The notes under the pieces were generated by a model. The model was not told where the DNA came from and made no database searches. It saw nothing but the letters and a program-made list of their open reading frames with translations. From positions 1 through 64,000 of the IMG/VR virus record IMGVR_UViG_3300008116_000011: 64,000 nucleotides of DNA. One strand, given 5' to 3'. Below are positions 27,896 through 36,718 of this stretch, piece after piece. The first letter of the stretch is position 1. Each line of letters starts with the position of its first letter. Position numbers and translations under genes: made by a program. This DNA is from a virus.

Positions 27896-28244
27896 TCGTA
27901 CTGTTTGCTAGTTGTTCGGCCAAGTTTGCATTTTCAGTCTCAGCTGTTAATAATTGTTGTCTTAAATCTGTTATTTCTTGCAATAATGCTTGTATATCAA
28001 CATCATCAGCAAATTTAACACCTAAATATTCTGCTTCTCTTTGTAAGATATATCTATGAGAGTCAATATCTCCTTCTTTAGGAATATCAAAAAATAACTC
28101 ATCATACAAAGCAAAAAAATCTTCTATTGTTACTTCTGGAGCAACAGATTCAGGTGAATTTAATTCTCTAAATTGAGTGTCGATAACTTTAGGGAATCTA
28201 TTCTTGTCATATATAGCGCGTTGAACAGGAATATTTTCTGCCAT
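27885..28244 (-). CDS. Small baseplate-region protein with coiled coil
   Basis: The 119-residue acidic protein has a helical core (VTIEDFFALYDELFFDIP, then SHRYILQREAEYLGV) and a C-terminal coiled coil of about 30 residues. It is translationally coupled: it overlaps the next gene and shares its first base with the stop of the gene upstream. Probably an assembly or trimerisation partner of the large protein. Confidence 0.6.
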   Translation of the reverse strand: MAENIPVQRAIYDKNRFPKVIDTQFRELNSPESVAPEVTIEDFFALYDELFFDIPKEGDIDSHRYILQREAEYLGVKFADDVDIQALLQEITDLRQQLLTAETENANLAEQLANSTNGR

Positions 28245-29335
28245 TACTTGGTTATTTTAAAGGTGTAATTGTTATCAAATACTACTGTAGAACCATCTGC
28301 AAAAGAAGATTTAATTAGTATTTTATAATATCTTTCAGGTTGAAAACTTTCCATATACAAATCAAAATAATTTCCAGATGAATCACAACTTACTTTAGTA
28401 TATAAATTATCAAAATCTATAACATATTCTCCAGTATCTAAATCTTGTATTGCCCAATAAGAAGAAGATGGTAATGCTTGATTTAAGGTATAAACGGATT
28501 GTGTTGTAAACTGTCTAGCAGGATATGTTGGGCGAGCATTTACTCTAAATTGATATGTTGTATCGGTTTTGTAATATCCTATATTATTACCTAAAGTAAT
28601 AATGGTATTATCATTAGGTAAAACCGTTAAAGACCCTGTATTATATGTACTGTCATCCCATCTTATTTCTAGAATAGGAGGATAAATAGTATGGGTATCT
28701 TTAGAGAAAAATTTTAATGAGTAAGAAGATGAAGCATTAAATTCATACCCGTCGTCCATTTTAATAATAAAACCATCATTAAATACATTTCCATTATTAA
28801 AGTTACCTACAATATCTGTAACATCTATATGAGTATCTTTTGTATTATTTATTTCAAAAGATTGAGAACCTTCATACAATATATACCACACACCACCACC
28901 TGGATTACCTGGTTGATAAGAGGCTGTAGTGTCAAGAATAAAACTAGTAACAGGCCAATTTATACCATTTTGTCTTTGCACCCAGTTACAATCGCTAGTA
29001 ATTGGTGGATTATAAAGAAAACGCCCAGTACCCATATCCCAAGATTGAGATATAGGAAAAACATCTAAAGTATAATTATCAGGAAGACTAGTAGCATTTG
29101 CTAAGTATAAATCTAAATAAGCACGAAATAATGAAGGATTTCCTACTTTAGTAGCAATTACTTCTCGAATAGTACTTGTAGGATATTTTACTAAAATCCT
29201 AGATACCTGTGACGGTGCACCAAAAGAAGATGTAGTGTTTGAAATTTCTAATATCTGATCTAGCCCTGTATTTGTTGAGGGATATTCAGAGTACATGGTT
29301 GTATCCTTTTCAGGGAATATTCTATAGACGGCCAT
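28244..29335 (-). CDS. DNRLRE-like virion protein
   Basis: The 363-residue protein begins with a pattern typical of DNRLRE/CBM-like beta-sandwiches: F-P-E-K-D-T-T-M-Y, Y-P-S-T-N-T-G, and V-S-R-I-L-V-K-Y at about 43-50. Later parts have I-L-E-I-R-W-D and further beta strands. This fold is used by surface and fibre proteins to bind carbohydrate or to form stalks. In this gene order it may be the baseplate-to-fibre connector. Confidence 0.65.
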   Translation of the reverse strand: MAVYRIFPEKDTTMYSEYPSTNTGLDQILEISNTTSSFGAPSQVSRILVKYPTSTIREVIATKVGNPSLFRAYLDLYLANATSLPDNYTLDVFPISQSWDMGTGRFLYNPPITSDCNWVQRQNGINWPVTSFILDTTASYQPGNPGGGVWYILYEGSQSFEINNTKDTHIDVTDIVGNFNNGNVFNDGFIIKMDDGYEFNASSSYSLKFFSKDTHTIYPPILEIRWDDSTYNTGSLTVLPNDNTIITLGNNIGYYKTDTTYQFRVNARPTYPARQFTTQSVYTLNQALPSSSYWAIQDLDTGEYVIDFDNLYTKVSCDSSGNYFDLYMESFQPERYYKILIKSSFADGSTVVFDNNYTFKITK

Positions 29336-29367
29336 CTATGTTTTTATTTACAATAAATATAGAAATA

Positions 29368-31176
29368 TTAGAAAGTTACAACTCTACCCTGAATATCTAA
29401 ATCGGGGAATCTAACTTCAAATATTGATGGGTCTAATGAAGGATATATAACTCCGTTAAGAGTAGCACCATTTACATCATAGCTATACGGAGAATAATTA
29501 CCTCCTGATTTATTTGTAAATTGTACATTTACTACTGATTGTACTCCTGGGACTTGTAGTAGTGCAGAGTATAAATTTGATAATATAATAGGTTGATTAA
29601 TTTGCCATTTATCTATGTCAAATATATTCTTTAAAGTAGTAATACAATCTGTTAATATTTGATTATTGCTCAAACCAGGAATAACAGTAATATCAAAATT
29701 AATTCCTATATTAATATAAAAACCATCTTTAATAGTAACAGCATCAGTAACCATTCTAAATGGTTCAAGATATTCTTTTAAATTAGTTTTTAATTCTAAA
29801 GTAGCATTTTCTAATTGTTTATTATCATTATATGCTAAAACATACATTGATAATGCTAACGGGTTATTATCAATTAGAGGATCATTACCTGCTTGAACAG
29901 ATAAAGCTGAGGCTTGTTCAACATATACTTTTGCAATGGTGCCAAATTGAGATGGCATACTTAAAGCACGATTTATATAGTCCTCTTTAGTTACAGATCT
30001 TAACTGAGCAGAAAATGCATTTAAAGTATTTAAGCGAATTTCTTCTACTGTATCTCCTCCTCTACCTCCTGTAGAAGGAACAGGATTGGTTACAACAAGA
30101 GTTGATAAAGAAGTATTAGTAAAGGCAGAGTCAACAGCAACAATACCCGCGTTTGAAGTTATTCTAGTAATATCATTAGCAGGAACATTTGATTCAATTC
30201 CACCTCCTACAGTATATTGAACATTCAATGATATATTAGAAGGTACAGTACCATATTGTTTAGTATAAAATACAGCTGCTTGGTTGTAATTATTAACCAA
30301 ATCAGAAGTATCCACTGATGGTACTAGGCCAAGTTGAATTGTATCCGGATTAGGGATAATAATATCATCCGGATCATTTACATACATTCCTGAGCCAAAT
30401 TGTAATTCTACAACATCGTCTGTTTTTATTCTTGTAACAAAGCGGTTAGGAGTTTCAAGTAAACTCATTAAATAAGGAACCTTATCAGCATTAGCTCCAG
30501 TATTAGTTGTTTTATTAATAATGTTAGATTGGGCTAAATAAGGTACTTCATACCATACACTACTATCACTTCCTGTTACTTGAAGTACTTGTAAAAAATT
30601 AGGTTCATTAATTTCAACAGAAGTAAATTTTTGAGGGGCACCAAAAGTAAAATTAGTACTTAAAACCTCAGCTGAAATAGCTCTAGTTGATTTTTTAAAT
30701 AGGTAATTACCTGAATCGTATAAACTAATAATAACTGATCCTGTATCAGAAAAATCTACTCTATCTACAGTTAAAAATTTTATTCCTGTAGAAACAGATT
30801 GTAACTGAGTATTTTCAGGAATTGTTAAAGCATATCTTAAATCTGGCTGACCAGATGAAATAGGTACTATTTGGTAAAAATCAACGGCAGCAACAGAGGC
30901 ATAAGATGATTTAGGTCTATAACCTAGTGAATATGCCATGTTTAACAAATTCTGTTTTTCAACAGCTGTTAAAACAAAGTTTTCTTGAATTTGAGTATCA
31001 GTATAAAATGACAGTACATCACCAACATACGAAGCCATCTCAATAAACATAGTACCTGGAGATGCTTCTGAGAAATCTGTGTATGTGTTAGGAAAGTAAT
31101 TTTTAGCAAACTCAATAAGAGAAGCTCTAAATTGAGTAAAATTTTTATTTAAATATGATATATTCTTTTCTGCCAT
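29368..31176 (-). CDS. Baseplate wedge protein, gp6-like (baseplate J family)
   Basis: The 602-residue protein starts with the gp6 hallmark: NFTQFRASLIEFAKNYFP, then D-F-S-E-A-S-P-G-T-M-F-I-E-M-A-S-Y-V-G-D and E-K-Q-N-L-L-N-M-A-Y-S-L-G-Y. It ends in a domain with VPGVQSVVNVQFTN. T4 gp6 has 660 residues and forms the inner ring of the baseplate wedges with gp25 and gp53. The stop of the gp25 equivalent overlaps its start by one base, as expected for partners made together. Confidence 0.9.
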   Translation of the reverse strand: MAEKNISYLNKNFTQFRASLIEFAKNYFPNTYTDFSEASPGTMFIEMASYVGDVLSFYTDTQIQENFVLTAVEKQNLLNMAYSLGYRPKSSYASVAAVDFYQIVPISSGQPDLRYALTIPENTQLQSVSTGIKFLTVDRVDFSDTGSVIISLYDSGNYLFKKSTRAISAEVLSTNFTFGAPQKFTSVEINEPNFLQVLQVTGSDSSVWYEVPYLAQSNIINKTTNTGANADKVPYLMSLLETPNRFVTRIKTDDVVELQFGSGMYVNDPDDIIIPNPDTIQLGLVPSVDTSDLVNNYNQAAVFYTKQYGTVPSNISLNVQYTVGGGIESNVPANDITRITSNAGIVAVDSAFTNTSLSTLVVTNPVPSTGGRGGDTVEEIRLNTLNAFSAQLRSVTKEDYINRALSMPSQFGTIAKVYVEQASALSVQAGNDPLIDNNPLALSMYVLAYNDNKQLENATLELKTNLKEYLEPFRMVTDAVTIKDGFYINIGINFDITVIPGLSNNQILTDCITTLKNIFDIDKWQINQPIILSNLYSALLQVPGVQSVVNVQFTNKSGGNYSPYSYDVNGATLNGVIYPSLDPSIFEVRFPDLDIQGRVVTF

Positions 31177-31592
31177 TATTCAAAATTAACTGTTACTGTA
31201 TCTGTTTGCCCTGATATTAATATTTGATAGTCAATTTTAACAACCAGAGTATTACTACCATATTCTCCTTCCTGTAAAAAATCTACTCGATTTATTAAGA
31301 TTTCAGGAATGTATGTTTGAACACTATCAACAATACTATCCCTAATATCACCAAAAGTAGCTTCCGTCATCTGCCCAAATAGTTGGGATCTTAAAAGAGT
31401 ACCAAATTCAGGATTATCTATTCTTTCACCTTTTGATGTTAATAATAAATTTACAAGATTGTATTTTAATTGATCTTTAGTAGAAAAAGTACTATAAAAA
31501 ACACCCGGGGCGTTAAATGGTAGTTTAACACCGATTGCTGTGTTTCGTTGTAAATCTCTAGGATCAACCCTAGTACTTCTTACATAAGCCAT
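31176..31592 (-). CDS. Baseplate wedge protein, gp25-like
   Basis: The 138-residue protein has the GPW/gp25 fold signature: GVKLPFNAPGVFYST, L-L-L-T-S-K-G-E-R-I, N-P-E-F-G-T-L-L-R and a C-terminal VVKIDYQI. gp25 nucleates sheath assembly on the baseplate in T4 and related contractile systems. Length matches T4 gp25 (132). Directly overlaps gp6-like by one base. Confidence 0.92.
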   Translation of the reverse strand: MAYVRSTRVDPRDLQRNTAIGVKLPFNAPGVFYSTFSTKDQLKYNLVNLLLTSKGERIDNPEFGTLLRSQLFGQMTEATFGDIRDSIVDSVQTYIPEILINRVDFLQEGEYGSNTLVVKIDYQILISGQTDTVTVNFE

Positions 31593-31918
31593 TATTGAGC
31601 GTTTCTAAAATTATTAATCTCACCAGGATTTTGTCTCATTTCAGCAGCTACCTGAGCTAACATATTCTGATATACATTTTGTTTTTCAGCAAATGTTGTT
31701 GGTTTAGCTGGTTGAGGAGCATTTATACCCATTTGATCCATTAAACTTTGACGAAAAGCAGCTGGGTTAACATTTTTAGTTGTTAGGTTAACAGTAGGCC
31801 ACTCTTCATTATTAGTTAATGATTCTTGGATTTTTTGTTTTCCAAGATTAGCCAATTCTTCTTTCAAAACTTCTCTAACGGCTTCTTTAATTAGATTTTT
31901 TAATTTTGTTGTTTCCAT
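31592..31918 (-). CDS. Small protein with N-terminal basic helix
   Basis: This 108-residue protein opens with METTKLKNLIKEAVREVLKEEL, a helix similar to leaders of other genes in the window, then an Asn/Gln/Pro-rich, poorly structured body. It lies between gp25-like and the coiled-coil protein and shares a base with both reading frames nearby. Assembly factor or packaged protein are both possible. Confidence 0.55.
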   Translation of the reverse strand: METTKLKNLIKEAVREVLKEELANLGKQKIQESLTNNEEWPTVNLTTKNVNPAAFRQSLMDQMGINAPQPAKPTTFAEKQNVYQNMLAQVAAEMRQNPGEINNFRNAQ

Positions 31919-31929
31919 ATTAATAAATA

Positions 31930-33222
31930 TTAAGCTTCAAGATTTTGTTCGTCGATTTGTAGTTTTAACTCTTCAATTAATACGCTAGGATTTAATGTAA
32001 ATGATGACTGAGATCGCAGACGGATAAATCCACTGCGATCTAAAGCAACAGCATATCTACGTTTATTTCCAGCTACTACAAGATTAGGATCATTTTCTTC
32101 TTTTACATCAAATGTAAATCCTCTATATGTTATATTACCTACATTATTTCCATTATCTAACAAACCTTTTATCTCCTCAGGTGTTAAATTTTCATCTAAT
32201 GCTTTATCAATAACATCACTAATAGGTAGTAATCTAGATTCTTGGTATATAACTTCTGATATCAGATCGTCTAGTGCTGAGCGGGTTGTACCTAGTAGGA
32301 TAGTAATAGAGTCTATAGTTAAAATAGTATTAACTATTTTTTGGACAGTTAATGGTGTTGTAGGGAATTGAACAGTAGCTATTAATATTTTAGCTGCTAA
32401 AGATAAAATAGTAAGAAATATTTCTAAAGTTTTAACTATATCTCTAATATTTTCTATTTGTCTTTTAGCTTTACCTAATTCAGCTAAAGCAGCATCTCTT
32501 GTAATTCTTGCTTTTAAAACATCTTGTTTAGTTTGAATTGATAAAATTTGATCATTTACCTTATCAACCAATTCAGATAACTGTTGAACTGTTTTAGCTA
32601 ATCGCTGAACTTCTCTATTTAGTAGTTTTGCTATTATAAATAAAGCAGCGGCTTTAGCTACTGCTTTAACAGCTGCTTTTCTTTTTTTAAGTTCAATTAA
32701 TACTTCATTTAATTTAATTTTTTTAGTTCTTATCTTAACTTTAAGTTTACTTGTTTTTTTAGCTATATCGGCTTGTTTTTTTAAAGTTATTCCTGAAAGT
32801 GCTATTCCTAATTGTTGTAATATAAGTCTTATTTGGGTGTCAATTCCCGTTAATGCTTTAGTAGTTTTTTGAACTTCTGCTTCTGCTTTTTTTATAGCAG
32901 CTTCAGCTACTTTAGTAACACCTTTTGCTTTATCTGCTAATTCTTGCTTTATTTTTTGAGGATCTATTCCTGGTTGGTTTATGCGATTAGCATATTCTTG
33001 AGGGTTAGGGGCAAAAGAAGCAGCTGTTTTTAAAGCGGTAGCAGGATCTAAACTAAGATTACCTAAAATACTAGAAAAAGAAACAGCTTGAGATAATGCT
33101 ACTTTAGACTGCTCAAATGAAGCAATAGCAATATCATATTGTCTCTTAGTATCTTCATACAATGCTTGAGAGTCCTCTAATGTTTTTTTAAGCAATTCTA
33201 TTCTTTCGTTTGTCTTAGGCAT
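31930..33222 (-). CDS. Helical coiled-coil tail-hub protein
   Basis: The 430-residue protein is Lys/Ala/Ile/Leu-rich with long helices, including a hydrophobic segment (VAKAAALFIIAKLL, about 195) and a second at about 275-290 (IFLTILSLAAKILIATV). The last ~70 residues form a separate domain (YRGFTFDVKEENDPN, RRYAVALDRSGFIRLRSQ). It is encoded with the spike gene (one-base overlap). A role near the hub, or as a membrane-interacting component during injection, is inferred. It is too short to be the tape measure of a long tail. Confidence 0.55.
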   Translation of the reverse strand: MPKTNERIELLKKTLEDSQALYEDTKRQYDIAIASFEQSKVALSQAVSFSSILGNLSLDPATALKTAASFAPNPQEYANRINQPGIDPQKIKQELADKAKGVTKVAEAAIKKAEAEVQKTTKALTGIDTQIRLILQQLGIALSGITLKKQADIAKKTSKLKVKIRTKKIKLNEVLIELKKRKAAVKAVAKAAALFIIAKLLNREVQRLAKTVQQLSELVDKVNDQILSIQTKQDVLKARITRDAALAELGKAKRQIENIRDIVKTLEIFLTILSLAAKILIATVQFPTTPLTVQKIVNTILTIDSITILLGTTRSALDDLISEVIYQESRLLPISDVIDKALDENLTPEEIKGLLDNGNNVGNITYRGFTFDVKEENDPNLVVAGNKRRYAVALDRSGFIRLRSQSSFTLNPSVLIEELKLQIDEQNLEA

Positions 33223-34430
33223 TATACAGTAAATGTTGTTTTAGAAAGTAATTTATCAGTATCTAAATCTTTACTAACAGAAGTTATACCTTTCTGTAAA
33301 GCTTCAGATCCTACTGCTATAGACGTAAGAGTTATACCTTCAGGAGTTGCTTTTGCATCTGATATGGCTGTGCAAAAATTACTTAGTGCTTGTAAAAGGT
33401 TACTAAGAAAAGTTTCTAAATTATTTCCTAGTACAAGCGGTTGAGTTGTTGTATTATTAGATGAAGGACCTAAAAATATACTATTATTTTGCAGTGCAAT
33501 TCCCACTTCATCACTTTGCATATAAACAGGACCTTGAGAATATAATTCTACTCCTGTTCTACCAAATACTAATACTTCATCCCATTTAGCCGAAATAACA
33601 GTTCTATCTGCATTTAAAATTGCTTGAGAACCATTATAGTCTCGTATAGATATGGGAGATGTTATATTGCTTAATCTAACATTTCCTATATTTAAAGGAA
33701 TAGACTGTTTAGAAGTTAAATAAAGTGAAGATCCATCCCAATTAATATCTTCAACAAACATATCTGATCCTGAAATTTTAAAATTATGTTCATTAGATAA
33801 AATAACAATAGGGTTATTTTCTAGTTCATTTGGATTTGTAGACCAAGGACTTAAGTCTTTACTCCCCAATTTATTTGTACTTCCAAAACGAATAGAATTT
33901 CCAAATCTACCCTCTATAATATTATCTCCTGCAAATGGTTGAACCCCTCTAAAGTCATCATTTTGAGTAAATGATCGATAATCTTCAAGCAATTGTTTAT
34001 TTTCATCTATAAATAAACCATTAAATTGAGGACTATTCCAAGCATTAATTGGAGACAAATAATACGTTTCAAATGCTTTATTAGTAATAGGAGATGGGGC
34101 TGCAGGGAGTTGAAATAATAAAACAACTTCACCTGGTAAGGGAAAATATTTTTGATAAGGTAATAAAGGCAAAGCAGTAGTTAATGATGCTATCTTATCA
34201 TCAGTTAAACTAGCCAAATCAATTTCAGATTCAGGATTATAAGTATCAAAACATATAGTTCCAATACCACTCCACCCACCATTATCTTCCCATACTTTTT
34301 TAGGTACATTCCCCGGATTAAGCATAGTAGCATATACTTTTCCTACTTGATATGTTGTAGGAGGAGTATAGTTATTATATCCTGTATTAGCAGTTATTGT
34401 AGCTAAACCTTCTCTTACCCTTACACTCAT
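33222..34430 (-). CDS. Baseplate central spike protein, gp5-like
   Basis: The 402-residue protein has an OB-fold-type first half (PLPGEVVLLFQLP) and the segment E-G-R-F-G-N-S-I-R-F-G-S-T at about 172-184 that is typical of gp5-like baseplate spikes of phages. The second half shows beta-strand spacing of a spike (VYMQSDEVGIALQNNSIFLG). The lysozyme domain of T4 gp5 is absent. It would form the trimeric membrane-piercing needle under the hub. Confidence 0.8.
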   Translation of the reverse strand: MSVRVREGLATITANTGYNNYTPPTTYQVGKVYATMLNPGNVPKKVWEDNGGWSGIGTICFDTYNPESEIDLASLTDDKIASLTTALPLLPYQKYFPLPGEVVLLFQLPAAPSPITNKAFETYYLSPINAWNSPQFNGLFIDENKQLLEDYRSFTQNDDFRGVQPFAGDNIIEGRFGNSIRFGSTNKLGSKDLSPWSTNPNELENNPIVILSNEHNFKISGSDMFVEDINWDGSSLYLTSKQSIPLNIGNVRLSNITSPISIRDYNGSQAILNADRTVISAKWDEVLVFGRTGVELYSQGPVYMQSDEVGIALQNNSIFLGPSSNNTTTQPLVLGNNLETFLSNLLQALSNFCTAISDAKATPEGITLTSIAVGSEALQKGITSVSKDLDTDKLLSKTTFTV

Positions 34431-34431
34431 A

Positions 34432-34785
34432 TTATTTGTTTATGGGTCCGTTAATGTTATCGCCAACCTCTTTAACAGCTGAAAATAATTGCTCCTTTTC
34501 AGCTTCACTTAAAATAAAACTAGCTGCTTCATCTGTGTTAGCAGACAGGGCACGTTGAACAATACCTGCTAATTTAACAAGTTGTTCATCATTTTTTACA
34601 CTAATATTAAGATGTTCAGCAATTAAAGGAACAATCATAAGAGCTGATTGGGCGTCGTTAACCAATGGTTTTAACGTCTCAATCAGCTCCCTAATTTGTT
34701 TTTCTTTATCCTTAGAGTTAGTGTATATGTCCTTAAGTAGGTCCGAAAACTTTTTACTACCCCACATTACTTGATCAAAATTCAT
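34432..34785 (-). CDS. Small helical protein next to the spike
   Basis: The 117-residue helical protein (KKFSDLLKDIYTNSKDKEKQI, then alternating charged and Leu/Ile segments) ends one base before the spike start. Not recognised. The ATG is preceded by an ATATTTATA box, so it is the first gene of the structural unit that runs leftward. Confidence 0.6.
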   Translation of the reverse strand: MNFDQVMWGSKKFSDLLKDIYTNSKDKEKQIRELIETLKPLVNDAQSALMIVPLIAEHLNISVKNDEQLVKLAGIVQRALSANTDEAASFILSEAEKEQLFSAVKEVGDNINGPINK

Positions 34786-34800
34786 TATCTAATTTTTGAC

Positions 34801-34810
34801 TATAAATATA
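34801..34810 (-). promoter_or_regulatory. TATATTTATA box (putative late promoter)
   Basis: The minus strand reads TATATTTATA 15 nt before the ATG at 34785. No TTTG box lies 19-20 nt upstream. It precedes the run of baseplate genes. Confidence 0.5.
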
Positions 34811-34824
34811 GGAACAATAAAATT

Positions 34825-35628
34825 TTATATTTTTATATAACCCTCTTGGTAATATTTATTATATAAATCAACGTATATCGACTTTAGCTTCTTAATAATC
34901 TTAGTAATTTGAGGGGTATCTACGTCAACCATTTCACGTATATAAATGTATAATGCCTTCTTGTTAAAAATATCTAATGATTCACATTTACGAAACAATT
35001 CCATTATGGCGTCGGCTGTTTTAGCATCATTTTCTTTTGGAAATAATTTACTAAGATTTTTATCAACATACCTAATATATAAACTCATAAACTCGGTAAT
35101 GCTATAATCTTGACTATAGTAACTATTAATCGTTTCTTCTTTAATTTTCTTATCGTCATCTACTTCCGCCAAATCACCTTTATCCTGTAATTTTTGGTAA
35201 TTCTTTTTGTTTTTAAGGATAAGATAACGTTTGGCTATAGTACCAAAGTATGAGTATGCTTTACCCTTATGTGGCTTATATAACTTAAGTTTCTCAAGTA
35301 AAAACGCAATTACCTCTTGTTGTACATCCTCTACCGATTCACCATCGGTATAGTAAAATTTAAACGTATGGATAATATTTTGGGTTAATTTAAAAAATCC
35401 ATACTCAATACGCTCGCGATAGACATTATTTCTAAATTCTTGGTCTTCCGAAGCAACATACTCAACAATAGCATTCTGAGTGTCTTCGGTAAAATAGGTA
35501 TTAGATGTCTTAGGTTTGCGTTTACGTGGCTTACCGGATTTAGTTAATTCAACTGTTATAGAATTATCTTCTACTAGAAGGTGGGGTTGACTGTGTGTTT
35601 CTGTTGTTTTCATTAATATTAAATTCAT
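34825..35628 (-). CDS. Late-transcription sigma factor, gp55-like
   Basis: The 267-residue protein has a basic N-terminal linker (KSGKPRKRKPKTSNTYFTEDT) followed by a sigma region 2-like helical core: FRNNVYRERIEYGFFKLTQNI, then ESVEDVQQEVIAFLLEKLKLY and KAYSYFGTIAKRYLI. This order matches the gp55 family, which binds RNA polymerase core and directs it to short -10-only late promoters together with the sliding clamp. The body (residues 165-267) is helical. Its start overlaps the upstream gene by 65 nt. A second Met five codons in is an alternative. Confidence 0.8.
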   Translation of the reverse strand: MNLILMKTTETHSQPHLLVEDNSITVELTKSGKPRKRKPKTSNTYFTEDTQNAIVEYVASEDQEFRNNVYRERIEYGFFKLTQNIIHTFKFYYTDGESVEDVQQEVIAFLLEKLKLYKPHKGKAYSYFGTIAKRYLILKNKKNYQKLQDKGDLAEVDDDKKIKEETINSYYSQDYSITEFMSLYIRYVDKNLSKLFPKENDAKTADAIMELFRKCESLDIFNKKALYIYIREMVDVDTPQITKIIKKLKSIYVDLYNKYYQEGYIKI

Positions 35629-35890
35629 TTAGTTCTCTCTGCAATGTTTTTACACTTTCAAAGAACCAACCTATTTCATCGTCTGATTCAAATGTTCCTT
35701 TATTGTCGATATTGTCTAATTGCTGTTTAGTATAGTTTACAGTATTAGAAAATCGACGAATATATGAATCTTGTGAGTCGACAATTTTTTCTAATTTTTC
35801 AACCTTCCTAAACAAATTATAGGAAATATACCCTATAAGCAAGTTAACCAAAAATAAAATAATAGATAAAGTTACCATAATTAGTTCCAT
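35564..35890 (-). CDS. Membrane protein with coiled coil
   Basis: The 108-residue protein has one N-terminal membrane helix (VTLSIILFLVNLLIGYISY) and a charged coiled coil (residues 28-90), ending in a Gln/Ser/Pro/Arg tail. It overlaps both neighbours. The topology fits an inner-membrane spanin component or a membrane-anchored regulator. Function unknown. Confidence 0.6.
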   Translation of the reverse strand: MELIMVTLSIILFLVNLLIGYISYNLFRKVEKLEKIVDSQDSYIRRFSNTVNYTKQQLDNIDNKGTFESDDEIGWFFESVKTLQRELNEFNINENNRNTQSTPPSSRR

Positions 35891-36150
35891 TCATCATTTT
35901 CAATAGAAATAGTACCACGTATGCTATCAACTATTTCTTTTATATTATCGATAGTTTTTTGAACCTCAACAGCAGGAAATGAACGATGAAGACTCATTTC
36001 TAAGGTCTTAAGTTGATTTTCAAGTTTTTCAATTTTTGAAAGTGCTTGTTGTTTATATTTCATAAATAATTTTTTTAAATCTAACAACAATATACGACCT
36101 TTCTCTAATACTACCAAGTCTCTAATGCTCCGTTTTGAGTGCTTTACCAC
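35881..36150 (-). CDS. Small helical protein
   Basis: The 89-residue form begins at a GTG. An ATG start at 36063 would give 60 residues (MKYKQQALSKIEKLENQ) with an A-rich leader and is equally plausible. The C-terminal half is a helix pair (VEVQKTIDNIKEIVDSIRG). The short 10-nt overlap with the membrane protein gene suggests coupling. Confidence 0.5.
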   Translation of the reverse strand: MVKHSKRSIRDLVVLEKGRILLLDLKKLFMKYKQQALSKIEKLENQLKTLEMSLHRSFPAVEVQKTIDNIKEIVDSIRGTISIENDEWN

Positions 36151-36195
36151 TCACTCCTCAATAAATACGTATATACAACATTCTTAGCTAGAGAG

Positions 36196-36228
36196 AAAGC
36201 CTAAAAGGCTTTTACGCGTTTTAGGCTT
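36196..36228 (-). terminator. Terminator-like hairpins after the 36.2-kb gene
   Basis: Two mutually exclusive hairpins overlap here: AAAGCC/GGCTTT with a 5-nt loop (196-212), and a perfect 10-bp AAGCCTAAAA/TTTTAGGCTT pair (197-206 and 219-228) that includes the last codons of the gene ending at 36221. This could be an attenuator or a simple terminator. Confidence 0.5.
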
Positions 36229-36496
36229 GTTTACGAGATGCTTTAGCCATCTCTTTAAGGTCAATTTTCTTTACAGGATAAGAAAATGATTTATTATTAA
36301 TCAAAGTATCGAGCATACCAATTTCTTGTGGACTATCAGTAGCAAATATAGTTTTATCTTCAGATTTATTACTACCAGGAACATCAAGAAAATTAGTAGT
36401 ATCTAAACCCAATTTAGGATCCATTTGTCCTAAAAGTTTATTCATGTAATTAATAAACGCTGCTTTATCTCTGTCGCGCAATAGATATTCTGCCAT
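36221..36496 (-). CDS. Small phage protein
   Basis: The start is taken at MAEYLLRDRDKAAF, giving 91 residues. The upstream extension in the reading frame overlaps a TATATTTATA promoter-like box and the 3' end of the preceding gene. Basic C-terminus (KEMAKASRKQA). Not recognised. Confidence 0.6.
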   Translation of the reverse strand: MAEYLLRDRDKAAFINYMNKLLGQMDPKLGLDTTNFLDVPGSNKSEDKTIFATDSPQEIGMLDTLINNKSFSYPVKKIDLKEMAKASRKQA

Positions 36497-36517
36497 GTTT
36501 GAATTTTGAGTATATAT

Positions 36518-36527
36518 TATAAATATA
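36518..36527 (-). promoter_or_regulatory. TATATTTATA box before the 36.5-kb gene
   Basis: The minus strand reads TATATTTATA 22 nt before the ATG at 36496, in the gap between two genes. Confidence 0.45.
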
Positions 36528-36533
36528 GAATAG

Positions 36534-36707
36534 TTATGTGTTCTTAGTCGATTTCTTAGTTGATGATTTTTTCCCAAACTTATAATACTTAATAACATCA
36601 CCCTTAGAACCGATAATAGTATTGATATCGGGTGTACCGTGTACAGCAGCTATCTTAACAGGAATATCGGGATCAAGAGTAAAAAGATAATCGATAGTAG
36701 ATTGCAT
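36534..36707 (-). CDS. Small hypothetical protein
   Basis: A 57-residue protein (start MQSTIDYLF) with a beta core (DPDIPVKIAAVHGTPDI) and a Lys/Ser/Thr-rich tail. The start was chosen just after the stop of the T5orf172 gene. Higher GC than the structural genes. Confidence 0.5.
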   Translation of the reverse strand: MQSTIDYLFTLDPDIPVKIAAVHGTPDINTIIGSKGDVIKYYKFGKKSSTKKSTKNT

Positions 36708-36718
36708 GTATATAACCA

